Shown: piece after piece, positions 22,784 to 34,024 of the stretch | How positions within the stretch are numbered: position 1 is the first letter of the stretch | Layout: every line of letters starts with the position of its first letter | NCBI GenBank assembly: GCA_032768795.1 | Contig: CP136490.1 | Location: forward strand, 5,022,001 to 5,086,000 | Length of the DNA stretch: 64,000 nt | DNA from: Tremella fuciformis | Lineage: Eukaryota > Basidiomycota > Tremellomycetes > Tremellales > Tremellaceae | Direction: 5' to 3' | Position numbers and translations under genes: made by a program | Notes under the pieces: generated by a model | What the model was told of the DNA's origin: nothing | Seen by the model: only the letters and a program-made list of their open reading frames with translations | The model's database searches: none

Positions 22784-23387
22784 CTTGAGGGGATGGAGGT
22801 GCTTGACGTCGACACGGAGAGAGCCCAGTCGTGCGGATATGTAGACTCAATAGTCGACAGGAGGTGACAAGGATGAGCGCAAGACCACAGATTAGTACTG
22901 ATTGGTGTGAAGGGGCAGGAGGTGATGAATCAGCGGTTGAGCGGCCTGATGGCCGAACGGCGGGGTCGTTGGTGAGGTATGTCGGGTGATGTGGCGAGAT
23001 GAACAGGGGGAAGGCGGTGAGAAATGGCGAGGAGGAGCGGTTTGAGGCGGTAAGCCTCCCATATATATCGCTACAGCTGTGTGGGCTCTCGCGCCGGTTT
23101 TCGAACATGTTAGAGACCTTGCCTTCCTTTGAGCTCGCTGAGTCCCAGACCCCGCGCGTGTCAAAGGGGCAAGCTCTCGTCTTTGTCGTCTCACGTCGCG
23201 GCCTTCGTGGCTCGAATGTGCCAGCACTTCGAGCAGTGTGTTTGCCTAGCCGCAGTCCAGGTCATACAGCTAAGCAGAGAGCAAGGCAGAGCATCAGCAC
23301 TGTACATCTAGTATCTATCCTGTCGCGTCAGTCCGTCGGCCACGCGCAGAGAACCACAACACACGTGAGGGGGTCAAGTGACGACCA
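22784..23387. other. intergenic region, promoter of the 942-residue protein gene
   Basis: No gene seen. The gene on the left starts at 22783 and the one on the right ends at 23388, both on the minus strand, so this holds the promoter of the first and the terminator of the second. A TATA-like tatatat sits near 23061-23067. Confidence 0.45.
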
Positions 23388-24940
23388 TCATGCAGCGATG
23401 ACCTCTTCGTCCTTCATCTCCTCCTTGCCCTCCTCAACACCGCTCCAATCGGGCACCTCGAAGCTCCATTCGTGCTTGATGGTCCCGCGGTGAATACCGG
23501 TGATAGCATCTCTGAGAAGGCGGATGAGAGGGTTGTACGGGATCTTGATGTCGGCGTCCTTGTATCCGACCTCGCGTATAGACACAACTGCGACGCCGGT
23601 CCCGCAACCGAACATGCTGATCATCAGGACTGCCTTCCTTGCCCAAAGAAGCTTACCCTTTGAGCGTGCCATCGGCCGCGCTCTCAACAATTTCCGCCAT
23701 GGCAATATCTCTTTGTACCACGCGGATTTTGGTAGGCATGCCTCCAATGGGGAACGACTTCTTGCCGGAAGCGTGCGATGTGAGGAGCTCGATGAGTGAA
23801 TCTCGAGTCACACCTGGAAGGACGATTCCGTTCTCGAGTGACATGGTGACAAATTCCAAGTCTGGGGTCAGTATATGAAGTTGGCCCGCCTCCAGCAGCA
23901 GATACTCACAGCCGTCCGGCGCTTCTTTGAGAATGAAGACATTCATGCCACCAGCCTCGGAAACAAAGTCTTCCTCGCCATGGAGCCATAGACTCATGTT
24001 GTAGCCAGCCTTCTTGGCGACCCCGACCGGTCCTGACTATCAGGAAGACTGCAAGATCAGGAGCTAGAGACCTGCCGTAGTTTGCCCCGATCTTGAAGCT
24101 GCCGGTGCCTCCTGGCCAAGCACGAATGAATTTGCTGCACGCGTCTAGCCTCAACCCGCTTTCTGGCGATTCCGAGGAGGGGAAGATCTTGGTACCGAGG
24201 TTGAGTCCGGTGACGACATAGAGCAGGGCCTCTGTGGCATAAGGATCCTCCTTCAAGCCCCATCCTTGCGACATTTCGATAAGAGTCGGACGCATGTAGA
24301 GATTGCCGCCGTCATATGAGGGGACGATGGGCTCCTCTGCAAGTCTCAGTCGATGGCCACTACGCCAGGTTGCAGACACTGACCCAAAGCCACGAGCTTG
24401 GCGAAGAGATCAATCAACTCGTCATTGTCAAAATCGTACTAGCTCATCAGCTCGAGCTGCTTCTCTCAGGGTTCAGCTCACAGGAAGACCGAGACGCCAC
24501 GCCGACTTCTTGAGACGCTCGCAGTTCTTGTTCGGGCGGAACAGCCTGAGCTTGCCATCGTCTCCCTTGTAGCACTGGCAATTAGTTGCGAAAGCCGCAA
24601 CAACGCGAGCTGGACTCGCCTTCATGCCCTCAAAGCAGCTCACGGCGTACTGGATGGATCCAGCCAGAGGGTCGACCGAGATCTCGCCTCTTGGACCGAT
24701 CTTGGGCTGCCCCCAACCCGAGTGCCTCGACCAGGGGATAGTTAGCATGTAACGCCCATGAGCGTGGGGCGTCGTCTCATCTTTTGATGGCGGCAGGGGG
24801 GAGAAGAAGAGGTTAGACGCCTTGAGCGGCGAGTGGGACTTGAAGGGTGGGGGAGGGAGGTCGAACGAGGTTGAGGTGATGTAGGTGTGAGCGCTGGAGT
24901 GGCCGTTGGCCCCGTTGACCTGACCATTGGCTTTGGACAT
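23388..24940 (-). CDS. BAT: branched-chain amino acid aminotransferase
   Basis: The protein shows the class IV aminotransferase features in order: QYAVSCFEGMK, YMRPTLIEMS, FIRAWPGGTGSFKIGANYG (the Lys that holds pyridoxal phosphate is the one in FKIGANYG), EAGGMNVFI, LPGVTRDSL and the end MFGCGTGVAVVSI. It converts Val, Leu and Ile and their 2-oxoacids. Exon 1 is 24940-24620, and further exons follow to the stop at 23388. Two introns appear to use GC instead of GT at the donor (24619-24575 and the one after ANY-G near 24072). I chose ATG 24940, but an in-frame ATG at 25036 would add 32 residues that could direct the enzyme to mitochondria, so two forms are possible. Confidence 0.9.
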
Positions 24941-25036
24941 CTTCGCTGTTGTGCAAGTGAAGAGTAAAGCACAATGGAGATCAGCTCCAACTTCAACCCC
25001 TTGTTCGAGTCGGACTTTTGCGATAGCTGATAGCAT

Positions 25037-26670
25037 AGAGAGCGTTCCTGATTTTCTTTCCTGAACCTACACGGACATTGTCAATCTCCGGCAAAGACCA
25101 CCTGATCACTTTAAAACGTCACCTGTCCCCCTCCCATTTGTACTCTCCAAGTGAGCAGCAAAGTCGTCTGGTACTGCGGGCAGTCGTCCCCGCTCCGCCT
25201 CTGACCCGAGTGTCGTCAACGGGAGGTGCTTGATGGACGATGACATGCACGCCAGAGCTCGCCAGAGCCAGCAGAAACGGACTCAAGGACCTGCAGCAAG
25301 AGGGGGGGATATGCACGTCATTCAGCGGCCTGTGACACCGCGACAGAGACGGTCCAGCTGACAGCAGAGAACAGCTAGGATAGATGAGATACTGGTGCGT
25401 GTGGCTGCTCTTCGTGCCGGCTGGGCGAGGGCATCAAAGGAGCTGATCAGCCAGACTTGCTCATCCCATCGACGTGCCATCGCTTCTACTGCTTCTCGTC
25501 GAAGAGTGAGTCACTGACCTCGAGTCCGCGCTTCAAGGACCTCTCATACCTCCTCACCGGTCCCAACCCGCGCTGCAAGCCTTCAACACACCCGTTCGAC
25601 TCTTCGACGGCTTCTCCCTTCGGCAGCTCATCACCTCGGTCCTCTCATCGCATCTCTCTTCCCCACAAGGATCGCGCAGATCATTTCGCAAAAAAGTCTT
25701 GGTCCGCTGCCTCTGCCTGGAGCGTGCCTGATTTCCGACGACGCCGAAGTGGAATCGAAACAAGAAAACTGCCACACCGAGAATTCAGGAAAGCACCGAT
25801 ACCGCCGCGCCCCCGATTCCATTTCAGGGATACCAAAGGGGCCAACGCACGCGCCCTTTGGACTGGCTCTTGGACCCTGAGGTCGAGTTTCCGTGGGCTC
25901 TTGCGCCTTTGCGACACATGTTTCCCCTCCCCTCCCCCCCTCCCTCTCTCTCTGTTGCCGCCGTCGCCGCCGCCACTCTCTGCCCTCATCGTCGTTCAAC
26001 TCGCGTTCCTCCCTCCCCCTCCCCCCCACCTCTTCCACCCATCCACCTCATCTGATATCACCCACACTCTCTCTCTCTGTCTCTGAAACATCTCGATATA
26101 CCTCATCAGTAGGATCATCTTGGATACCCAAACCCCCCACCCCCTCCCGGCGCCTCGCCGTCTCAGCGTCAACACATGATTCCACCGACGCGACTCTACC
26201 CTTGCCCGACCAGACGACCGAACCATCGGCTACCCACACGCATGGTCGACAACTCCTCCTGTTGAAGGAAGGAGGGAGTGAATAAGCGACCGACGCGCGG
26301 GTTTCAACGTTGCCGCCGCATCGCTCAACATTGCCACCACACGCCGGTACATCAGTCACTACCATTCAACATCACACGCCTTTCATTCAACCGAGCTTCA
26401 TCACGCTCCGTCACGCCCATCAAAGGCATTGCCTACCCGAGATTTAGAGGCGTTCCGACACGTCTGCATCACGAGTCAGGAGCATAGAGCGAGGAAAAAG
26501 ACTGCCTGCACGTTGCTTCGAGCAGCGAGGAAGCAGGGAGATATCCCTTTCCAGCGCCCGGTGTCATCGCGACCGAGGATCTCGTTCACTGAGAGAGAGC
26601 GGCTTGGACAAGACGATCCGGACATTCCGAAGATCAGTCATCGCTTCTCGACCTGCTGTGTCGCAGCGCC
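25037..26670. other. long upstream region of the Whi3/Scw1-type gene
   Basis: About 1.6 kb without a supported gene. From about 25900 the plus strand is strongly pyrimidine-rich (runs of CT, CTCT and CCC), which is common in long 5' leaders of fungal regulatory genes. Plus-strand open stretches here have low-complexity Ser/Pro translations and no homology signs. A leader intron is possible but not provable. Confidence 0.45.
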
Positions 26671-29625
26671 ATGGCGTCCCCACACTCGTCCCTCCCATCG
26701 CCCACCCTCTCCGCATCGTCACATCATCAGTCCCAGTCATTCTCGGCTTTGTCAGCATTGCAACAACCCGCCCGAGCATCGTCGGCCCTGTCAGGCATGT
26801 CGGGCGTGTCGCACGGCAGTCAGGGCCAATCGCCTACCCCCGACGAGGTCCTGCAACCTCAGCTGACGCCTCAAGCGCCCATGCAACTCTATCCCGGCGG
26901 TCCCGGCTTTCCCAATGCCAATCCCTCGGCATTCTTGCCGCAAGTTACATCCTCGCCTCCCCCTCAGACCCCAGCCTACATCCCGCCTCCACAACACGCC
27001 ATGGCCCCGGATCCGATCCATCTCATGCAGTCCTGGGGTCAAGACCAGTGGCGAGCAGGACCGAGTCAATATCAGCAACGATTCGGGCGAGCCAGCGTCG
27101 CCGGCGGTCCGATGCAGCAACCAATCCCGCCAAACTCCGTCGACGGGTATCCTCGTGCCATGAGCATTGGAGGCGGGGTCGGTCTGCACAACCCTGCCAT
27201 TCAGCATGCAATGATGAATGGGCATCGTCCAGGGTCGGCACAGAGCCGGCGTCGGAGGGACCGAGACGACGAGCGGGATCGCGATGATGATGAAGTGATC
27301 TCGACCATCTTTGTCGTGGGTTTCCCGGACGATATGCAGGTGAGCCTGGACATCCCGCTCGTCTGAGACAATTTCTGATCATCACAGGAGCGCGAATTTG
27401 CCAATCTTTTCACCTTTGCCTCTGGCTTCGAGGCAGCCACACTGAAATTCCCTTCTGGATCGCGTCATAGAGAGCCCACTGCTGCCCTTTTGGCCGAGCT
27501 GCAGCAGCTTGCGGCGATGCAGCAGGAGCATGGGGATCAGCAGCCATTAGAGGAGGCCATAGCAGCACTTCAACTATCTGGGACTGCGTCCACCTCGTCA
27601 TCGACTACCCCCTCTGCCGCCATTTCGATGACACCCTCGGCCCCAAATGGTCCAGTCCTTGGTGGGCCGTCGATGCCCACGCGTCGCCAAACAATCGGTT
27701 TTGCACGTTTCCGATCACGAGCCGAAGCTCTGGCTGCGAAAGACCTGCTTCAAGGCCGAAAAATCGACTCACTGACAGGCGCGACCTTGAAAGCGGAAAT
27801 GGCGAAAAAGAACCTGCACACCAAAAGGGCTACGACTAGCGAAGAAGTCCTCGGTCTCCTTCTTCGATCGGGTCGTCTCGCAGGTCTGGTGAATCAGGCC
27901 GGCGGCGTGCCGGGCATGTCTGCGCCCCCCGGCGGACCGCTTGTCGCACCACAGGCCGCACAGTCAGCGAAAGAAGCCTGGGATTCGTTTGATAAGGACC
28001 CGACTCAGATGTCTCAGGCGCGTGATGACACAGAACGATCGAGGGGACCCCACGCGTCGATGAGTCACACCGCTGTGCCGCCTCAGATTCCAAGTAGCTC
28101 TGCCACTCCTTCCATTTCTGCACCGAATCCCGGCCCGGCCAACCTGACATCCACTGCTGCAAGCGCGCCGACCGCCTACAACTCTTTTGCCCCATACAAC
28201 GCCCCAAATCAGGCGTCTACCCAATCGAACGCGTCTGCTTCACCACCTCTCTCCGCCAAGTCGCCAAGCACCAGACCGACAGACTCAAAGGCTTTGCTGG
28301 CGCTTGCCGAGGAAGCGGACGAGATGGAAGGCTGGAGCATGGGAATGAACGTGGGCATGGGCATGATCGATGGCTATCAGCCTCGACGACCCGAGAGGGC
28401 CAGCCAAAGTGGTGCACGACCCATCGGCGTCAGCATGGGGATGTATCAGGCCATGTCCGGGCATGGTCTTCCAGGGTCTCAGCAGGGTTTTGGAGCCTAT
28501 GGTACCAGTCCGCCTGGTGGCAGCGACCATATGAGCGAGACGGGCAGGAGCATGGGAGCCTTATCGAACACCAACCCTGCTGATCAGAACCCACCGGTGA
28601 GCTTCGATCGCATCCGTTGTGAGGCTCTGCTAACTCCAGATCAACACGCTCTACGTCGGCAACCTCCCTGCCATCTCGCCTCCCACTCATCCGCCAAACT
28701 TTCTCGAAGAATCCCTCCGATCTCTCTTCTCGAGATGCCAGGGATATAAGCGGATGAGCTTCCGCCAAAAGATCAATGGGCCGATGTGCTTTGTCGAGTT
28801 TGAGGATGTGCCGTATGCCGCCCAGGCGATCCAAGATTTGTACGGCCACGCCCTGGTGAGTCCACTCTTCACTGAGGCACGGTGGTGACAATCGGTGCTG
28901 ATGATCAGGGTGGTCTAGTCAAAGGCGGTATTCGCTTGTCTTACTCCAAGAACTCGCTAGGTCAGCGTGGCAACGCCCATCAGCAAGGCATCAACAACTC
29001 GCTCTTTGGTGGTATCGCCCACACCGTCGCTCTCGCCGGCATGTCCCAGCCGACATCTGCGACGTCGCCTACTTACAACACACACTCTGCTCCGATCCCG
29101 ATGCCGCAGAACCCTATAGACCGTCGTACCTCGGACTCGACATCGCTCTCCCCGACTGCAGCGCCGTTCACGGCTCTCTCCCCTCGCTCCAGGTATTTTG
29201 ACAACGGCCCTTCACCGTCGGCTTTCCCCTCCAGCGCGACTTCCAACGCGTCCGCCCTGGGCAACGGTGCCGGTCCGAATGGCGGGAATGGGAACGGAAA
29301 TGGTGGCGGATATCCCAGTTTCCCCTCCTCGGCCAACTCGAACCACTCGTCTCTGGGAAGCGCAGGAACGGCACCGACCCAGATCGCAAATAGCGCCGCC
29401 TCTGCCTCAGCTCCAGGTGCTGGCGCTGGCGGGAACGGACACCTGAGCCCAGTAGCCTCGCCAATCCGGACACCCGCGAGCTTCGCGTGGCTCAGCAGTA
29501 ACGGCCCTATGGGCGGAGGCGGCTATGCCTTCGAGCCGAGCCCGTTCAACAACCCCGTCGGTGCCGGCGTGGGATCGCTCAATGGCGCTGCGAGCGCCTG
29601 GGCTCAAGGTCCCTCCCCGCATTAG
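26671..29625 (+). CDS. RRM RNA-binding protein, Whi3/Scw1 family
   Basis: Four exons (26671-27339, 27388-28596, 28640-28855, 28909-29625), all with phase-0 junctions, give 936 residues. The protein has a long Pro/Gln/Ser-rich N-terminus, a first RRM-like unit around TIFVVGFPDDMQ/EREFANLFTF with RRQTIGFARFRSRAEA, and a C-terminal RRM with INTLYVGNLPA, GYKRMSFRQKINGPMCFVEF and GGIRLSYSKNSLG. This last RRM with the NGPMCFVEFED block is characteristic of Scw1 of fission yeast and Whi3 of budding yeast, which bind mRNAs of cell-cycle and cell-wall genes. The flanks are low-complexity (Asn/Gly/Ser) and could drive condensates as in Whi3. The last exon ends in a Ser/Pro-rich tail. Confidence 0.88.
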
Positions 29626-30064
29626 TTTCGACAAACCTCGACAATCCTCAATTCGTTCTGTAAAATAGATGTTTCTTCGCTTTGGCCCCCTCTTTGCTTG
29701 CTCCGCCAGTCACTAGGACAACCCACAAAACATCGCACCGTATCGCATTGCCATACTTCATCTTTCGCCGCCGTCTCATGTCAAAGGTCTCCTTTCTTCG
29801 CATCATCGTACTCGTACCAGCACTCCAGCACCCCAGCACCCCATACATACCATGCCCGTCCGGTCGCCTCGCACATTTCTTTCTCATTCTTCATTTTCGC
29901 TTGCTCGTCATCCATACAGTTTTCACCCGGCCCTCTGGGCGACCTCATCGTTTCATCGTGTTCACATACAGTAGGATCGCAGGGCGGCCGCCATGCCATA
30001 CTTGGCCGCCCCATACATATGCCATATGCACTTGTCATTGACTCGCATTACCCCCCAGCCCAGA
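29626..30064. other. intergenic region between convergent genes
   Basis: Two genes end here from both sides. The sequence is pyrimidine-rich with no coding sign and holds both 3' ends. Confidence 0.45.
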
Positions 30065-32574
30065 TCACTGCGACGCCTTGACTTGGCTCTGCCTGCGCTT
30101 GAGATTCTTCTCCACCATCCGTGTCCGGCGCCAGCGGCCCATCTTGCGCCAGGTCGTTTCGAAGCCGGAGCGCAGGTAACTGAAGCTGAAGATGAGGAAG
30201 AAGACGACTGTACATGGCGCGGCGACCTTCCAGAAGTACGACACGGATCCCTCGATCTCGGGGAAGCCCGTAAAGTTCTGCCCGTCAGCGAGTTGGCTCT
30301 CTTGGCAGTGGAGGGACCAGGGCCTACCATGCCAAAGTACGACGCGATGAATGTGAGCGCTGCTCGTTAGATCGTCCAGCCTCGTCAAGGGGATGATGCG
30401 CTCACGGAGGAAGACGACAGTGACAATGCTCAGTCGCTCCATCGAGTTGTTCGTCTGGAAGCTGAGGACATTCTGGATGTTAGTTGAGCCCGCATAATCC
30501 GTTTGGCGACGCACAAAGACGTAATCTGTAAGGTGATCACAGGTCGCCACAAACTGGTCCATGCTCGACACGATCAGCTCGAGGTGATCCAGTACGTCCC
30601 CGATATACACCTTGGTCATAGGTGTGAAGAAACCCTGGTTGGCGCTGGAGCCGTTGGGTCCTTGTCCGGTCGGCGGAGCCAGCTGGCCAGACTTTTCTGT
30701 ATACGTTTGAACGCTATGGTGGTCACCGCTCGGGGTTGGTGAAGACGGCCGCGAGACGATTGGGTCGAGTGCGAGCCACGCTGTGTCCCTCGACGAGTGA
30801 TTCTTGTCCTGGGGCCGAGGACCGGCCGTCATCGCTGCTGCAGCCGCGGACCGCTGGGCGTCTTGGTCCCGCACGATGTAGCATACGTGCAGGAGGGGAG
30901 TGAGCGATCGACGGAGACGGATGAGCTGAGAGGAGAGGATGTGCAGGTGCCGCACGGTCTCCATCTGCGGGTCGACGAGGACCGTTGCTTCGAGTTTGAG
31001 GATTTCGGATTCGAAGGTCTGTGATATCTGTTCTTGAGCTACTGCTAGCTTCTTGCAGGGATTATAGCTACCTCGATTGCCAAGTCGACGGCTGAGGAGT
31101 GAGCTGGGCCACAGAGGAGGAAGAGTATACCCACAGACATCGAGCATCGCTTGTGCGAGCATGCTCACATCACCCGACCGACGAAGCAAGCTCTGTCCGT
31201 CTTCTAACCGGTGGTAGATCGGCTGCATCACATCCTGTATCGGTTGGCGGCACAGAGATATGAGCGTCCCTGCGACTTTAGCCCCAGTCAACAGCTAAGC
31301 TCGGCACCCACCATCGCGCATCATGAAGACGCTGATGATCCCTCTTCGGACCGGGACCATATACTTTGCGGACAGTTCATCAACGGTAATGCGATGAGCG
31401 GCTTTCGAGAATGGCTATTGGTAAGCGGCCGCGAAATGCTGTCAGACCGAATGACGTACCGATTCACCGGTCTGCAGCCGGCTGAGTCCCACACTTGGCT
31501 CAAAGACACCCTCGACACCTTCGGGAAGCCGTAGTTTCGAACCAGACGCCTGGCCACCAAGGAGCCTTCCTAAAGAGCCTCGTCTGACCGGTTGAACAGT
31601 TTGTTGGTCGCCAAAGACCTTATTGTATGCCCCATCCGCCATGGCGTCTGCGGCAAGCGATAGGAACTCCTCGTCGGCCGAGTGCATATGCTGTACGAGA
31701 ATCTGCATGTACAGATGGGTCTTGTAGAAGTCCAGCTTGGAGCGGGGCGAGTTGGATGCCCGAAGAGCATCTTCGATGGCCAGCGGGTGTAGGTTGAACC
31801 GGAGTGAGAGAGTCTTGATCACTTCCCAATTCAGACCGTCGATATGGACTGCGGGTCAGCTTGGTGGCTACGTAGACTGAAGACTGACTCCATCTGACTC
31901 CTGACGGCTTGCCGTCCAACTGCGGTCGCGAGCCGTGCACATCGAGCCATTCTTGCAGTCGATCTCCGGCAAACTCGACCTTGGTGTTGGTACCGTCCTG
32001 TTCCGGATTACTGGTGTAGTCCACAACCTGGGATACATCAGTCTATGCAGATTGCATGACTGCGCTAGACTCACTGTGACTTTGGTAGGTCCCTTCAGGT
32101 GCGAGTAAGCGTCCTCGTCTCGCTTGCTCCTGACGTCCACACCAGGCTCGTCGCCCGTGCCCCCGCCGGCACCACTCAGCTGCCATTGGTACGGAGTTCG
32201 CTTTGCGCTCGACGTCGGGGAGATGGCAGGTGCGCTCTGCCGCCGCCTGTGCAGACCCGCTAGGAACTTGGGAGATGTTGGAGAATGCGGCTGAAACGGC
32301 GAGCCAGACTCGATGTCCGCATGTCGAACGTGACGCTCGCCATTGGGCACGACCGATTCAGGCTGAGATTGAGTATCCGCCAGCGAGTCTGGCCGGTCAC
32401 CCAGGGAAGAAGTCGAGGCGAAGCGATGGGCAGCCGTCACTGCTAGAGCTCGGGGGTGGAACGAATCTGAGGTTAGTCGCCCCTAGGAGACTGGTATTCT
32501 GTACACGCACTGCCATGGTGGGGACGCAAGTCCCTTCTCTCGCTCGCCGGAGCGTTGAGAGCCTCTGACGACAT
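30065..32574 (-). CDS. CorA-family magnesium transporter (ALR/MNR2-like)
   Basis: At least nine exons. I resolve exon 1 as 32574-32511, then an intron (32510-32467) and a long Ser/Arg-rich cytosolic region. Typical CorA segments follow: FNLHPLAIEDAL, KLDFYKTHLYMQIL, ITVDELSAKYMVPV, then the helix VDLAIETFESEILKLEATVL, HLELIVSSMDQF, NSMERLSIVTVVFLPLTFIASYFGMNF and a second membrane helix near TVVFFLIFSFSYL. The GMN motif that defines the pore lies at the end of the first membrane helix, and an intron falls exactly between its Met and Asn codons. The basic C-terminal tail (KNLKRRQ) is cytosolic. The protein probably imports Mg2+ across the plasma or vacuolar membrane; which one is not decided. 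Confidence 0.87.
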
Positions 32575-33013
32575 GTTGTTGAGCGGGACAGTGGCTGGCG
32601 GTAAGGATGAGGTGGTGAGTGTTCGCGGCAGGTTCAGTTGCGGGATGGATGTCGAGGGATTCATTATTGCGTCATAACCTCTCTGTCGGAATTTCCTCTT
32701 GACTGACGGGGCGAGAACAGCGTTTATCGCCTTGGACAGAGATGAGGATGATATACAAGCAGGACGAAGCAATGTGCGAGAGCAAGCGGACATGACAGGG
32801 ATGCAAAAGGATTCTACTTGTGGTCGACTACGGAGGGCGTTAGACACAATCAATGACGATGTGTCTATCATTCTCATTCACAGTGGCGTCGCGTGGTGGA
32901 GGCGGGATGAAATTAGCTTAGAGACAGAGATTCCAGCAGTTGACGGGGAAGAATGATAAGGCAACGAGGACTGAGTGCGATACATGCTGTGCTGTGCTTG
33001 TTAATGAGCAAGA
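32575..33013. other. intergenic region between transporter and TMA22 genes
   Basis: Both flanking genes are on the minus strand. No coding sign; probably the promoter of the transporter gene and the 3' end of TMA22. Confidence 0.4.
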
Positions 33014-33799
33014 CTATACCTCTGCTTCTGCTGCCTTCTTCTTCTTGTCCTCGACCTGGGTCATCAGCGACCACCAGCTGGCTTAGCGATTGATATGGCC
33101 TACCCGCACGACTTGATCTGCTGGGGCGCCCTTGAGCACCCCAACCTGCGCGCGCAGCATCTCGACAATCTCGTCTCCGACATCTCCCTGGATGACGATC
33201 TCTTCCTCTCCTTGTGGATTCTTCGACACGCTGGATCCCGTAGCAAACTTGCCCGCAAAGAGCTTGGCGGCCTTCTTGAGGTCGACGCCGAACGCCTCGA
33301 GACCGTGCACATGAGTCTGGTGCTTTCGCTTTGTCCTCTCAGCCCGCTTGATCGTGATTTTAGCGGCCTACATGTCAGCATGCCTGTAACGACCATATCA
33401 CATCACCAGTGGTTGAAAGAAGTTCTGGCGTCAACACACCTCTTTCTTCTTCGCTTCTTGTTCTGCCTTCTTCTCGGCTTTACGCTCGGCCTTGACCGCA
33501 TCTGCCTCGAGCTTCTCCTGCTTCTCCACGGACAGTGTTCCCATGCGGGTTGTCAGAGAGCCTGGACACGGATCAGCTTGCCGCACTCCTCTGCCTGTAA
33601 CGTTGGGTGGCGCATGTAGTTTGAAGAGCTCACCTTCTCCCCATAGCCTGCTGAACTCGACCTGGTTCTCATTCTCGAGCCAAGTTTTGCATTTCGTGAT
33701 GGAGGGCCCGAATTCGCAGTACTCGGTCGGGAGAGAGCACACCCCGCAGTAGAAGGGTTGGACGGGTTTCGTCGACGGACCGGCAACAGCAGCAGCCAT
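33014..33799 (-). CDS. TMA22: density-regulated protein homolog (DENR/TMA22)
   Basis: Exons starting at ATG 33799 give a protein of the TMA22/DENR type. It starts with a Cys-containing N-terminal module (FYCGVCSLPTEYCEFGPS), followed by a Lys/Glu-rich linker and a C-terminal SUI1 domain with ITIKRAERTKRKHQTHVHGLEAFGVDLKKAAKLFA, which is split in this description only by family knowledge. The protein forms a complex with MCT-1/Tma20 on the 40S subunit and helps recycle post-termination ribosomes and re-initiate. The last exon adds VEDKKKKAAEAEV to the end. The first intron (after WGEG) is 70 nt or so, longer than most here. Confidence 0.9.
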
Positions 33800-34024
33800 G
33801 ATGCAATCTAAAGGTGTCGAGAGCTCTCTGGGCGTATTTGAGCGTCCACAGGAGGCGTTGTTGCCAGGTTGTGAGAGATTCAAGCAGAGAAAATGACGGG
33901 TCAGAAAGGGATGAACGTCAACTTTCCGGACGAAGCACGCCCGATGACTTTGGCCTCGTCAGCCCCTTCTATCCTCATTCCACATCATTGCTGTACACCG
34001 CACGCCTGAAGGCGCCTCGTCGCC

